DNA from: Akebia trifoliata
Lineage: Eukaryota; Streptophyta; Magnoliopsida; Ranunculales; Lardizabalaceae
Assembly (NCBI GenBank): GCA_017979445.1
Contig: CM030706.1
Location: 22,895,884-22,959,883 of the forward strand
DNA: 64,000 nt
Direction of reading: 5' to 3'
Part shown: one piece after another, positions 49,204 through 61,563 of the stretch
Position numbering within the stretch: position 1 is the stretch's first letter
How the letters are laid out: each line of letters starts with the position of its first letter
The notes under the pieces: model-generated
What the model saw: the letters and a program-made list of their open reading frames with translations, nothing else
Database searches by the model: none
Told to the model about the DNA's origin: nothing
Program-made: the position numbers and the translations under genes

Positions 49204-50346
49204 TCAATATTGAATAGAAATCCGATTTCTAACATTACAATTAGAAATTGTACCTTCCAAAATTTCGTCGGAGACAGGTACTTTCTCCTGGATCACAACC
49301 CTTGCTTGCGACTGTGATAGGTGGCATTCTCTCCTTATATGTCCCACCTGACCACACGCGTAGCATGTCAATGCTTTTGTCTTCATAGGTTTCAGTGGAG
49401 TGGGCAGTTGGAAAGATGGAGCCTGTGGTCCCTGAACCTGCCTCGTTGGTTCTCTTGGCCCTGCTAGCCTTGTTGGAATTCCAGCGGCTCTATGACTCAG
49501 TGATGAGGGAACCCCACAACTCGGTGGTGGAGTAGCTCTATACTATGGGTAAACTAAACCCGGGGCGATTGGCCTCAAATACATCGGCCTCTTGGCCGGG
49601 TCTGATCTAGAAGGAAGAGAGGTTGAGGGTTGACTGGTCTTTCCCTAGCACATCTGTAAATCCATCCCCTCTCGTTTTCGACCACTAGTTCGGTCTGCTT
49701 GTGATGATATAAGCATGTCATCGACCTTGTTAAAATCTGATGACCTTATTGTTCCTTGAATTGGCCCATCTAACATCTTTCTGAGCCACGCATATTTAAT
49801 TAGTTGATGTCGACCTGAATATTGTACCCCTTTATGTCCCAACTTACCACATTCATAGCATGCCATTACTCTTTCTTTTGTCTGATTTAGTAGCATATGT
49901 TGTTGTTTCTTGCAAAACTCTTCCATTTCTCTAGCGAGTATTTCTATAGTCTCGTTACTTATGTATAGTCATTTTCCCCATGACCCTGCTAGTTTTGTAA
50001 TTGTTTGCCTCTTGTTGGATCCTAACTGTCCTTCTTCAAATAGGCTTGGAGGCGATGATTGTACTATCCCTATTTCTTCTTGTAGTCCTCTCTGTGCTGG
50101 GATATCTACTCTAGGGTCCTTTTGGGATTCATCCTTAAGATGGTGGTAGAGTTTTTCTTCTATTCTTTCTAGTCTTTTCGTTAATTGACCCACGATGATC
50201 ATTTGAGCCTCAAACATCTCCAATTGTCTCCTTTCCATGCGTGTCTGACTCTGGGATAACCCCAAGACTGCTTCTATCAATTGTTCTATCTTGGTGAGTT
50301 GACTCAACCCAGGTAGGCCTTCCCCACCAGTTTGACTCATTGTCAT
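49204..50346 (-). pseudogene. Degenerate gag of element D with CCHC zinc knuckles
   Basis: Same three segments as in copy D2: 50346-49969 (MTMSQTGGEG.., helical), 49926-49645 (CYECGKLGHK, last ligand Cys replaced by Tyr) and 49386-49204 (CYACGQVGHIRREC, then EGTISN). The translations are the same in both copies, including the stops between segments. Confidence 0.75.
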
Positions 50347-50721
50347 GGGTCCAGTTGTAACTCTGTTTTCTTGCCTCTTTTCCTAGCCTGCAAGTTCATG
50401 AATTTTCTATTTATCCGAAGCAAGACATTTCTCCGAACTACGTCAACATCATTCTTAAGGAAGCATTAACTACTATTATAATAAGGAATCTAGTAATGAA
50501 CACCATTTTCATCACTATAGAGTGAACCTAGAATTTTATCTTAGGCTTACTAGGCTCTACAGACTTCTAGACACAGAAAAGCTCGCAATCCCAATACGGA
50601 ACTACTGATGAGCTCAGATATAGAATTCCTAGTGACGCTCTATGATTATCTCTAATGTCTGTAGTATCAACTTATTCTTCAAAACATAACAGATCTGTAT
50701 CCCATACAGATCTAATGCTAT

Positions 50722-50733
50722 GCTCTAATACCA
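50722..50733 (-). other. PBS of element D
   Basis: TGGTATTAGAGC on the minus strand, two bases from the LTR, one change from the initiator-Met consensus. Confidence 0.87.
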
Positions 50734-50735
50734 TC

Positions 50736-53709
50736 TGTGACGCCCCGCCAAACACTAACACAAATCCCAAGGCCAAATACAAAGGTACTAGGTGGCACCT
50801 CGAAATTTGAGCGTGGCTCTCTCTATTTATATTAGTGTTCCACGCTCGAAAACATCGTAATCTAATATACCACAAATTCTGACTATATAAAAAGGCAACA
50901 CGAAAATAACAGCGAAGGACTGAAAATATCTAATACAAGAGTATATCAAAGTGTGAAAGTTTAACAATATACAAGATTTCCAAAGTACTCTTACTCTAAT
51001 ACAAACCCAATACTCACTCCAAAATCTACATACATCTTGGACGAAATTGACATCACTAAGGGGTGTAGCCCTAGTGCTCACTAAGCAATAGACTCTGATC
51101 GTCGATCTGACCGACCAGATACTCCTCACTTAACGAATCTGCACCTGTCTCGGTAACTGCAAGTGCTAAAACTAAAAAAAAATTAGGAAGGAAATGGTGA
51201 GTAACGATGGTTACCTAATAAGTCCACAACCAATTCCTACTAATAACCTCCCCTAAAAATGATCGCGTAAGCATGTTGAAAAGTTTAACAAATGCAAGGT
51301 TTTACAAAAGAAAATACGATTAATTGGTACATATAGCTAGGGATGAGCAACTAAACAGTTTTAAAGATTCACATGGCATCAATCATCAGTACTCATTATA
51401 CACTTTCATTTGTATCCAATTATGATTCATCACATTAAAATAACAAGCATGCTTTGCAGTTTATAATTTAAAATATAACAACAAATACATAGTACAATTG
51501 GTAGAGTATTGGAATTAAAGAGTTAGGATTCACGACTGGATCGTTCTCAGTCGGGACACGATGTTACAACATAAATTTGACTTTTAGTTCCTGATTTTGT
51601 AGCCGGTCGCTGCTCTTACCACACTGGTAACCATTTATTCTGCAAAAGCGGGCCGTTTGACGTGACCTTAAGCAATGGGTCTCTTTTCGATGTGTCAGAA
51701 CGTTTGACTATTACTAGATTGTTAGTGATCACTGACTAATCATCTTCATCTATGCCTATCAGACGTGCATGTAATTCCTAAAATAACACTCCATTCGTGT
51801 ACGACCACCTTTACAATACACGTTTACTGGTAAAGATAAGAAATGAATGGACCCGGATTCCAGTTGTGACTCCATTCTCATACGCGTCCCATACCACGTA
51901 TAAGCTTGGTGGTCCCTATCGTACATCCCTTCGGATGATGTGACGCACTATCCCTTCAGGCATTCACAGACCCTTTAACAGCTCACAAAATAGCTACATA
52001 TATATATTGTTTTTCATTTAAAACAAAAGAGAAATTAACAGAACAGGGTTGAGAATGGATATCCAGTTCCTACCATGCAACTGTGACCACCCGGCCTAAA
52101 ATAAACAACAATACTCAGAGCCTCTGCGCCAACATAAATTTAAATAAATATGCAACCTTTTTCATTAATAACCTGGATATCCTTTCACTAACCTACATAC
52201 AACATACAACGTAAAATGCAGACATTACCCCTCGGGTGTGACTCTAACATTTTACCGATTCATCCCTTTCCCATTCTACCGTATTCTCACTTCTCGACTT
52301 TTCAAACAAAGTATTTCTTTTTCAAGCTTGTAAAATCACTTTTATCATTCGATAAAAAAACTATCCAATTTTTTGTTAAAATGGGGGTCCCAATAAGTAT
52401 GCGAAGGCAAACTGCCAAAATTGGAAAAATCGATGAACATTTGTTTATTTTTTTCCCGTTTCGTTTGAAGGAGTTACGGGGGCCATAAGTAGTCGATTTG
52501 GCATGTTAAAAGCATGAGAAATCCAAAAAAAGTATCATAAAATTTTTTCGGACACTTTTTGATTTTCACGGTAGCACCGTGAATAGTGTACGGTGGCACC
52601 GTCAGAACACTGGAATTTCACAAACTTTTTCATTTATTCTTCGTTTTTCGCTCGCTTTCGATTCTAATAACCCACCCACGAATCCAATAATTAAATCACG
52701 ATAAAATACATCAAATACCTTAGGTCTAGCATGAATTTGAAGCAACTATAACAACATTCTACGATTTTTAAAACATAACAAAAGTTTTGAAAGATCCCTA
52801 AATGCAATTTTTCTGAAATCTACGATTATTAATAAGAGTTGAGAGTCCCTTACTCTTGTGATTGTTGGACACGATAAGCTAGCTTGAAAATGAAGGAGTG
52901 GCAGTTCGGAACATCTAATTTGGTGAAATTGAATGCCAAACAAATCGGTTTGGTTGCAAAACCCTCGATGGAAGTGTTCTTCCCCTTTCTAATGACAAAC
53001 AACGACTCTTCTACGATTTGGATGAGGCTCCAAGTGGTTATAAACAAACCTACTTATTGATTTTTTGTGAGAACCCAAGAGAACGAAAAGGAAACGGAGA
53101 TTGAATGGGGTGAGCACGTGGAGCTCGACAACGCTGACGACTTTGCCTTCTTCGTCGAGGTTCAACTCAGACTCGCTTGCGATAGATCTTGATGTGAAGG
53201 GTTAAAACCCTAGGTTTGGAAGAATGACTGAGTTGAGTTCTTTAGAGAAAAAAGGAAGAAATGAAATAAAAGAAAGTTCTCTTTCTTTTAAATAAGGACT
53301 GGGGGTATTTTTGACATTTTTATATATTTCTAATTTTGATCAAATCTTAACCATTCGAACTCGAAAAATGACAAATGAATATTCCATTTCGATTAATTTT
53401 TCGTTGCGGACCTAATGGTGTTGTCTAATTTTTCTGATTCTCGTTCTAACAAAATTTCACTATTTTGGGTCCCACGTAACGTGAAATTTGAGGATTTTAT
53501 AACTTTTTCTTTCGAACTCGAATTCGAACTTGCTTACAGGCTAAAGTATATATTTCAATCATTTTAAACCTAATGACAGAGTTGGTTTTCATTAAAAATG
53601 ATCGGAACAATATCCGAGTGTTTTACTCTAATTTCCTTCTATGGCATTTTCCTCGAATTATCACCATTTGGTTTCTTCGCGATACGAGTTAAAAATTCGG
53701 GGTGTTACA
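50736..53709 (-). repeat. 5' LTR of element D
   Basis: 2974 bp with the same TG..CA ends as the 3' LTR. Its first 952 bases are the same as the partial LTR at 2862-3813. Confidence 0.92.
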
Positions 53710-54034
53710 CTTCTTGTTGTTCTTTAGTAAAAGCTTAAAACAACTTGTTGCTACTCAATAAGAGGCTAAACTATATTTTGTTCTTCAATAAGAGCCTAAA
53801 CTATATATTGCTCTTTAGTAAGTACCTAAACTATATCTCGCTCTTTAACAAGAGTCTAAAATGTATGATACTCTTTAGTATGCGCTTAAATTGCATACTA
53901 CTCCTCAATAAGACCCTAAATTGTATGATGCTCCTCAATAAGAGCCTAAACTACATATTGTTCATTTATAAGAGTTTAAAGTACATTTGGTTCTTAACAA
54001 GAGTCTAAACTGCATCTCGTTCTTCAATAAGAGT
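53710..54034. repeat. 30-bp minisatellite, right part
   Basis: About 11 units with the core CTCTTCAATAAGAGCCTAAAC followed by TATATTG or similar, a strict 30-bp period. An open frame of 87 codons (53745-54008) with a 10-residue repeat (LNYILLFNKS) is a by-product of the period. It continues the array cut at 44303. Confidence 0.9.
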
Positions 54035-54754
54035 CGTGAAAATAAAATAATTTTGAGTATAAATTGCACGATATTCTCAACTTGTAAAAATAAAATATCA
54101 AGGAAAAAAGAATTTTGATCTCTTTTAGATTTCACAAATTCGTCATTTAAAGCAAAAGATGTCGAGTTATTCTTGTTGAAACACATTTATTTATATTGTA
54201 AATCTCATCTCCATTTAGATTGTAAATCTTATTTATAATAGATTTCATCCATGTTAGACTCAAAACTTGGGAGAATCATATTTTCTTTTATTTTTTCAAT
54301 CATTACAATTATAGAGTGTTATGGTGAGTTTGAAGGACTCTTATGTTTAAACCAATAAAAAGATCTTCACAAGCCCTTTAGTTCTCCAATTTTTTTTTAA
54401 TATTTGATTGTATCTCATTTAAAAAAATCAAAAATAAAAAAAATCAAGAATTTCAAAAGAAAAAATCTTTTTCAAGTTACATCCAATCCCAATTTGTCGA
54501 AACAAAACAAAAAAATTTCAAAAATTTCAAAATTCATCAAATCCAATATCTCATTCCAGTTTCATGCCACAAGATCAAGGAAGTCTAAAGCCAACCTTGT
54601 CAAACCCCGTGCTTGGGTACCCACTTTTCACAAATAATCAATTCACGTGGTATTTTATAATCGTGTTTTTAACAAGGTTTTTGGGTTCCTACAAATAGGG
54701 GTTCAATCTATTCTTTGCAGCTCTTTACATACAACTCCTACAAAGATGACTAGT
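54035..54754. other. Internal DNA of element A before its 3' LTR
   Basis: Non-coding, A-rich. It contains the third copy of the 95-bp unit (54530-54626). No convincing polypurine tract precedes the LTR at 54755. Confidence 0.4.
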
Positions 54755-56527
54755 TGTATATACACCAATTTAAACGTGCCCTAAACAAAAAATGTTAAAA
54801 AAAATACATTTTTATCTAAATAAGCCTAAGGCCCAAAATCCTAAAAAATAATGGTTTTATTCCAAATAAAAGTTTAAGGACCCTTGTTTGGCTTATGGGC
54901 TAATAAAAATGATGGGTCATCCCTCACCACCTCACTTTTTAACTCAACACAATCCTACCCTAATCAAATCCAACTCAACTCCTAAAACCATTTGACCTAA
55001 ACCAATCCAATCCAACCTAAACCACTACCCCATCTTAAGTCCAAATGTCAACTCAACCCCAATAATCACCACCAATCACCATATGGATCAAAGATCATCA
55101 AAATGGGACACTTGTCACCACTACAACTCACCTTTCAAAATTATTCTACCCAACCTCATTATCACACCTGAAAGTTGCACAACCCATACCACAACCCACA
55201 TCTCATGTCATAACCTACCCCATTTTTAAACCCTTAGCACAAGCCATCCACATACCCTTTTCCTTAATCAATTCACCTAACACACACCCTATACATTTTT
55301 AACACATGTATCCATTTCCTCCACCCTCCCAAAATATCAACAACCACCTTCTTATATAACCATTCTACTAATCAGTACCCACACCCCCTAACCTTAGCTA
55401 GCATTCAATCCAAATGGGTTGAAAAATCTAACTCATTTGGATTAAAAACAATCCATTTACACTACCTTCCACATATACCCTCCCCCTAATCGTAAATTTC
55501 ACATACCTCACTCATAAAGCCCATTCCATTTACACTTTCACCCTATTCTACCCCTAAAAGTCATCCCCAAAGTCTTATAAACTCCTACACTTTCTCACAA
55601 AAGCCTCATTCTTGAATACTCCCCCCCTCAAGTCATCTCTTTGAACTCATATTTCTTCTAATTTCAAAAAAAGAAATCAACTAACTACCTCAACCAACTC
55701 AGCTCTCAATGCAAAAAGTCCATTAACCTTTAAGTTTTACACTATAAGCTACTAAAGTCAAGGCAAAGAAAAATACTCAAAAAATACAAAGAAGAAGAAT
55801 CAAAGGAAGTTAAGTCAAAAATAAGGTAGAGCAAGGACAAAAAAACATACATATTTCCCTTTCTCTCTTTTCCATATTTCTTTCTTCTACTTCTACTTCT
55901 CTCCTCTCCTTTTTTATTTTATTTTGAGAACAACCTTAAGATGTAGTAGATACCCTTTCCTACTTCCAGTATATTGGGTTTCAGTTCGATTGAAAAGGTA
56001 AGGGTTGAAAATCATTTTTAATAATATTTCTTAAAAAAATACTACATAGTTTGCACCGACTATAAAATGTTTTGAAACTAAGAATTTGGGTTCTTTTCTT
56101 ATGAAGATGGGCCCTTAACCAAAGAGTTTACAATTTTTCAAAAATGGCTAAAGGCATGGATCATGAAAGGTCTTCTTCCTCAATAAGGAGGTCATCTTTG
56201 GTTTAAGCAAAAATCAAAGTTCTTCATATTCGAGGGCATAAATTGATTTTCTCGACCTTTTTTATTCATTTTTGAATCGGTTGAGTCTAAGGTTATGACC
56301 TATGGTGGAGGGAATAGGGTGCCTAACACCTTCCATATTCCCTAACATGGACCCCTTACCTAGACTTAGGTGGACCAACATCGTTATCCATACAAGAGTC
56401 ACTACAAACAAAAATGAATTTTCGAAACTAAATTTCAGGTGCTCATTAACTCTTTTCTAAAAAAGAATTGTGACGACTCTGAATCCAAGTAGTGAAGATC
56501 TTCAAACTCAAAAATCTCATGTCCATA
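54755..56527 (+). repeat. 3' LTR of element A
   Basis: Starts TGTATATACACCAATTT and ends CATGTCCATA, followed by GCTCA, the probable target duplication. Collinear with the 5' LTR. No PBS follows, as expected of a 3' LTR. Confidence 0.78.
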
Positions 56528-56532
56528 GCTCA

Positions 56533-57400
56533 AATAGGAATCTCGTTCTTGAGATGTAGGAATGTAGAGAAAAACTTAAGCTTTTGACCATGGCTTTGAC
56601 AATACTATCGTCTAATAGATTAATAATCTCGATGGCACTGTGAGGGTAGATATGATGAACAATAAAAGGTCTTGTAAAGCGATATTTCAATTTTCCTAGA
56701 AAATTGTGCAATATGGAGTTGTAAAATTACACCCTTTGACTTAGGTGAAAACTCTTCCTTTGAATGTGATTATCGTGCCAAATTTTGGTATGATCTTTGT
56801 ATAGTTTTGCAGTATCATAGGTGTCGTTTCTTACCTTTTCCAAATCAGTTTTTGAGTGTTCGATTTTTTCTAGCCTGTATGAGGTTAAAATTGAGGTATT
56901 TCACTGTCCAATAGACTTTGTATTCCAACTCTACTGGGAGGTGACAAGTTTTACTAAACCCAACCAATAAAAAGACATGTCAATCAGGATTTTATATGTT
57001 GTTCTATAGGCCTACAATACATCATTCAATGTAAAGACCAATCTTGCCCTGTCAAATTGACTATTTTCTCATGAATAATATCAAAAACCCGATTACAAAA
57101 GTGTTTATCTCTATTATTGGTTATGGCTCGTGGTGTACCAAATTTGGTGAATTCAACATCTTTGAAGAAGTGAAAAACTTTATGGTCATTTGTTCAGCAT
57201 GTTGTGGCCTCTACCCATTTTGACACATAGTCTACTATGACTAAAATGAACTGGAATGATTGTTGGGGCATCTCATTTCTCTTACTAAGCTTACCCAAAT
57301 GTGGGCATTGATCACAAGATTTAACATAGTGATGTGCATCTTGGAAGATGGTGGGCCTGTAGAAATCACATTGCAAAATCTTTGTGGGTAATACAACAAA
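56533..57400 (-). pseudogene. Athila-like integrase, broken
   Basis: Minus strand. FYRPTIFQDAHHYVKSCDQC followed by PHLGKLSKRNEMPQ is the integrase zinc-binding region. It jumps to FILVIVDYVSKWVEATT, so the stretch with the first catalytic Asp (the usual IDFMGPF) is deleted. The C-terminal piece (56711-56533) reads GKLKYRFTRPFIVHHIYPHS then AIEI, matching the GKL-SRW-GPF---V-P-GAVEI block of Athila/Tat integrases. Stops lie in between. Confidence 0.8.
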
Positions 57401-57599
57401 AATTCCCTCACAGGCATGGTTGTGGCAGAACTCGAGAATGTTCTTCTAATCTTTATTAGGGATATACCGTCTAATTATTTGGTTTAGGTAGTACTTGAAT
57501 AAGTATGGGTCATTTCTAGAAAAAATATTCGATTTGGCAAGAAACCTCATCCTTTCTTGTTTACTCATTAGAAATGTTCTCAAAATTTGGTAGAGAGTC

Positions 57600-58452
57600 T
57601 GAACTTGACTAAACTACAAACTTGGATAGGTGATCTATAACCACATTTTCGCATTCTCAAATCTTGATATCAAACTCTTGGAGTAATAGGATTCATCAAA
57701 TTAACCGTACGTTTGCATCCTTCTTGACAAGAAGGTATTTTAGTGCAGTATGGTCTATGAAAATTACTACCTTAGATCCAATTAGGTAAGACAAAAATTT
57801 GTCCAACGTGTAATAAATACAAGTAGCTTTTTATGATGGTTGAGTAATTGAGTTAGGTATCATTGAGCATTTTACTTGCATACTAAATGACATGGGGTGT
57901 TTTCAACTCTGTATCCCAATATATCACCTATAGAATCAGATGCATTGCACATTACATCAAAGGGGAGATCGCAATTAGGTGGCTAGATGATAGGTGTTGA
58001 GGCCAATTAAGTTTTGAGCTTCTCAAAGGCTTTAAAAATGGGTGATGATAGATCAAATAAGGTGTACTTGGCTAACAAATCACACAAGGGTTTGGAGATT
58101 TTTCTAAAATCCTTAATGAAATGTCGATAAAATCTTGCATGGACTAAAAATGAACGGACTTCCTTAACTGTTTTAGGTGGAGGAAGATTAGTGATGAGAT
58201 CAATTTTTGCCCTATCTACCTTGATTCCTTTTTGGGAGACTATGTCCCAAGATGATCTCAAAGGTTACCATAAAGTGACACTTCTCCCAATTTGACACGA
58301 GATTCTTCTTTTGACATCTAGCTAAGACTTGCTTGAGGTTATTTAAGCAATTATCAAAGCTGGATCCAAACATAAAAAAATCATCCATGAAGACTTCTAA
58401 GAAGTTTTTTACCATATCAGAGAAAATACTTAATATGTACCTGATCAGTGTC
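57600..58452 (-). pseudogene. Athila-like RT C-terminal part and RNase H, broken
   Basis: Minus strand. The RT catalytic region is FLEVFMDDFFMFGSSFDNCL (58415-58350), with the YVDD-type box as FMDD. Next comes NWEKCHFMV, then KGIKVDRAKIDLI, LPPPKTVKEVRSFL and FYRHFIKDFRKISKPLCDLL. The RNase H-like part (57900-57620) reads LSYLIGSKVVIFIDHTALKY then LLVKKDANVRLI. All motifs fit Athila/Tat pol, with several stops and frame changes. The N-terminal RT half lies beyond an insertion at 59780-60127. Confidence 0.82.
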
Positions 58453-59779
58453 TCAAAACAGTAATTTATCCATAATTTTCCCAGGCATTTATCTTGATTT
58501 CCATCCTTATTTCATTAGATTAGGTAAATAATTATATGAAGTCTCAAATTATCATATTACATGTTCTACCATGCTAATTAAGCTTAATTACACAAAATTA
58601 ATTTATTTATCGAAATATTAATTACTTGTGTTCATCGTACAGGTCAAATACCAAATCTTCAAGATGGACTACCAAATCAATCAATCAAGTGTACATTACA
58701 ATCTAGAAGACCAATCAAACAACCATGCAAAATTGGAGATCCAGATGTCTCTAGATCAATGTGACACATTCCAAATCTAATGTGGCATAGTACTTTTTTA
58801 ATGGAGTACCCTAAAATTGTTCTAATGTGTCTCGCACATGATATTATATGCAACAGTGATGGTAGCTATTTTTGGGTCCTTCTAGAGAATCTAAGACTTA
58901 TAAATAGATTATTTTTCCAATTAGGAAAAGGTTCTTGGCCCTTGATTTATTCTCTCTTCTTTCCCTAATACCTTTGGCATTTTCTGTGTAATTTTCTATT
59001 TTTAGAGAGGTTTTATTTCAATAATTCTCTGTAATTTCTCAAAGAAGGAGATAGTATACATTGGTTATTATATGAATATAAGTGTTGGTTTCATGACTTC
59101 TTTTATATCCTTGCAATGACCATAGGCTAGACTTCCTCCATTAGTGTGAGGCGGAAGCCTAGGAGTAAGCTTTTAATTTTGTTTTTATGTTATTTATCCT
59201 TTCATGTTCTTTATGATTATTGAGTTCTCTTCAAGATTTTATCCAACTCTAATGGATCAAAGCTTTATATGAATCTCTAAACCTCTTATGCTTAACTTGG
59301 ATGTTTTATGCTTAAGATAAAACATACTTAATCTAGATAATTGGTAGTAGGAACTTTACATATTAGTGAGTAAATGAGTCCTAACTATTTTATTATTTCA
59401 AATTTTATGCCATATCTTCCAAACGAAGGAACTCACACCAAGCCCTTGGGGTTGAGTGCAAAGAATGATAGAACTTAGATGTAGTTTTATTTGTTAATTT
59501 TTGGCTACTATAATCACTAATGAATTTATTATCTTATTTCTTAGTATAAATTTCCTTTCTATTACTTTATTTTCCAGTAACATTTACTTTTTATTTTTGT
59601 TTCACAAAAATTTAAAAATAGATTTTAACATTATAACTTCGATTAACGTCATTTTTCTTAGCTTGGTAACAACCCCCCTTTCTCTTGGGTTCGATCCCTT
59701 ACTTGCCCATAAGTTAAGGAGAGTATTAACATATTAATTTCTAATAAGATGACGACAATATTAGTACTACTAGAATATA
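58453..59779. mobile_element. Non-coding insertion splitting the Athila-like RT
   Basis: The RT reading is interrupted between RMPSRL-stop-NAS (right side) and ETLIRYILSIFSDM (left side), which correspond to adjacent residues in the family (RMPFGLCNAP, TFQRCM, SIFSDM). The 1.3 kb between has no coding sequence. It has a TATA-like ATAAATAGA near 58900, and a GGGTTCGATCCC near 59689. Exact borders are uncertain by a few bases and no target duplication was found. Confidence 0.6.
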
Positions 59780-60127
59780 ATAGATGCATTTCATAACCTA
59801 GAAGGCATACGATGATTGGCAAATCTCCCAAAGGGGCAAGTGAATATTGTCTTTTCTAGTCTTTTGAAACAATTGAGATTTGATTGTATCCTGAATATCC
59901 ATCAAGGTAATAATAATAGGCATGTCTAGATAGTCTTTCGAGCATTTGGTCAATGAATGGGAGGAGGAAGTAATATTTTCGAGTCAACAAATTTAACTTC
60001 TTATAGTCTATACAGAGTCGTCAACTGGTTTGGATGCGGTAGGTATTAGTTCATTGTCTTGATTGGTCATAATTATGACACCCAACTTCTTTGGGAAAAC
60101 CTAAATTCGACTAACCCATTTGCTATC
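59780..60127 (-). pseudogene. Athila-like reverse transcriptase, N-terminal half
   Basis: Minus strand: DSKWVSRI, stop, VFPKKLGVIIMTNQDNELIP, then STRKYYFLLPFIDQMLERLS, then YYYLDGYSGYNQISI and RMPSRL. This is the gypsy RT palm region; the FLDGYSGYNQI box with its catalytic Asp is retained. The 5' part is removed by the Tat LTR starting at 60128. Confidence 0.8.
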
Positions 60128-61543
60128 TGCAGACACCCCATTTTTGCGCTCATTTGATTAATCAACTGATCAATCTGATCGCAACGGTTCCCAATGATGG
60201 ATGATTATTTCAATGCTTTATTTGTTACTAGATATGTTTCAGAAATTCGGATGAGGTATCTCAAATTAACAAAAATGTAGAAACTACGTTACGCTAGAAA
60301 AATATAATCCCAAAAACATAGAAATCATCATCTTGTAGATAAAAAGAAGTTTTATGATAAAAATCACTAAAAAATGACCAAATTACCAAAATATGCCTAA
60401 CCTTAAAACATCCCTAGAGCCTACATTACGCTTAGGAAAATCCTTTCGAACACATAAAACACCAAATCGAAATCAAATAAATCATTTCGTCAATTTTCAC
60501 AAAATTTGACAAAATTACGAAAATGCCCCTCATAAATTTCACGACCATTTCGCATAAAAAATTTCATAAATGACACAAAGTAATATTCCCATTGAATTCC
60601 TTATGAAAAATAGATTCCAAAACATCCTGGAACATTGAAAACCGATTTAAAAGACAAAAAGTCCTCTTCGAGGGCAAAATAGTAATTTTACAATTTTAAT
60701 AATTAAAAATTCTAAAATTAATAATTAAAATATTAATTGATGTAAAGTGAAATACTAATTAAAATTAAAGTTAATCAAGTAAGACTCAAGTAAAAATCCT
60801 AAAGTCAAGTCAATTAAGTAAAACTCAAGTCAAGATCCTAAAGTCAAGTCAATCTAACTAGACTAAAAGTCAAAACCCTAAAACTAATTCTAATTAAACA
60901 CTAACTCTATCTAATAGAATTATAATTAAACACTAACTCTATCTAAAAAGCACTAAAAATCTATAAATAATGGTCCCTACAGCCTATTTTCGTATGAGAA
61001 ACTAAACCCTAAGAAAAGTAGGTCAAAAAGCTTCCCTAGCCTCCCATAAACCCTAATTTTGAAGTCCTAACTCCTTACCTAACATCCATACCCCAATTTT
61101 AGCTCAAAAAATACCTAGAAACCCTTCAAAAATACCTAGAAATCCATAAAAAAATTTTAGGAGGTACTTTGTTTTGGAGATCTGAAGCGAAACCGGTGAC
61201 AGAACGAAATGATGAGTGTTGTACGAGAAGCTGTTCTATCAGATCTGAAGGAACAAAACCGTTGCGTTCGTAAAGGTAAATTTATTTTATTATTATTTAG
61301 GTCTTTTTAACAATGTAGTTTTATTTGGGGAAAGTAGAGACCGGTGTTTGCCGGGCGGGGTTGGTGCCTAACACCTTCCAAATCTGTAATGTGATCTGCA
61401 GACCTGTATTTTCTTTCGTAGATTAGTATTATTTTCCTTTTAGAGTCATTGTTCGTTTCCTAGACTGTAATAACTATGTGGCAACTCCCAAACCTCGAAG
61501 TCAAAAGCGGATCCGCATACACCGCGGATCGAGGGCACTTTCA
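60128..61543 (+). repeat. 5' LTR of a Tat element (family B)
   Basis: Starts TGCAGACACCCCATTTTTGC and ends GGCACTTTCA. The tail holds GGTGCCTAACACCTTCC and AAAGCGGATCCGC, shared with 41330-41527 and in part with 11191-11272. A PBS follows, so this is a 5' LTR. Confidence 0.83.
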
Positions 61544-61544
61544 G

Positions 61545-61563
61545 TGGTGACTCTATTAGGGAC
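61545..61563 (+). other. PBS of the Tat element (family B)
   Basis: TGGTGACTCTATTAGGGAC, one base after the LTR end; related to the PBS sequences at 6846 and 35563. Confidence 0.72.

Larger units (their letters stand above)
44304..53709 (-). mobile_element. Complete non-autonomous Ty3/gypsy element D (gag only)
   Basis: Two 3-kb LTRs (44304-47324, 50736-53709) enclose a 3.4-kb interior. The duplication CTTCT flanks it at 44299-44303 and 53710-53714. A polypurine tract (minus strand) abuts the left LTR and a Met-type PBS abuts the right, so transcription runs leftward. The interior has a decayed gag and no pol domain, so movement would need enzymes from another element. The two LTRs differ at about 5% of positions in the first 290 bases, mostly transitions, so insertion is not recent. 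Confidence 0.92.
33845..56527 (+). mobile_element. Element A: complete Tat-like LTR element with nested insertions
   Basis: Bounded by two related LTRs in plus orientation (33845-35559 and 54755-56527) with a PBS after the first. Flanking 5-mers are GTTCA (33840-33844) and GCTCA (56528-56532), matching at four of five bases. Both flanks are parts of one minus-strand Athila-like element in the right order. Subtracting nested insertions, the interior is about 4.5 kb without gag or pol, but rich in tandem repeats, so it is a large non-autonomous derivative. Confidence 0.72.

Noticed and set aside
53745..54008. 87-codon frame with 10-residue repeats, resembling a repeat protein
   Set aside because: It is the in-frame reading of a 30-bp minisatellite which is continued left of the retrotransposon; no start context or homology.
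59685..59700. GGGTTCGATCCC resembling a tRNA/SINE B box
   Set aside because: No matching A box or tRNA fold nearby; a lone B-box match is weak evidence.
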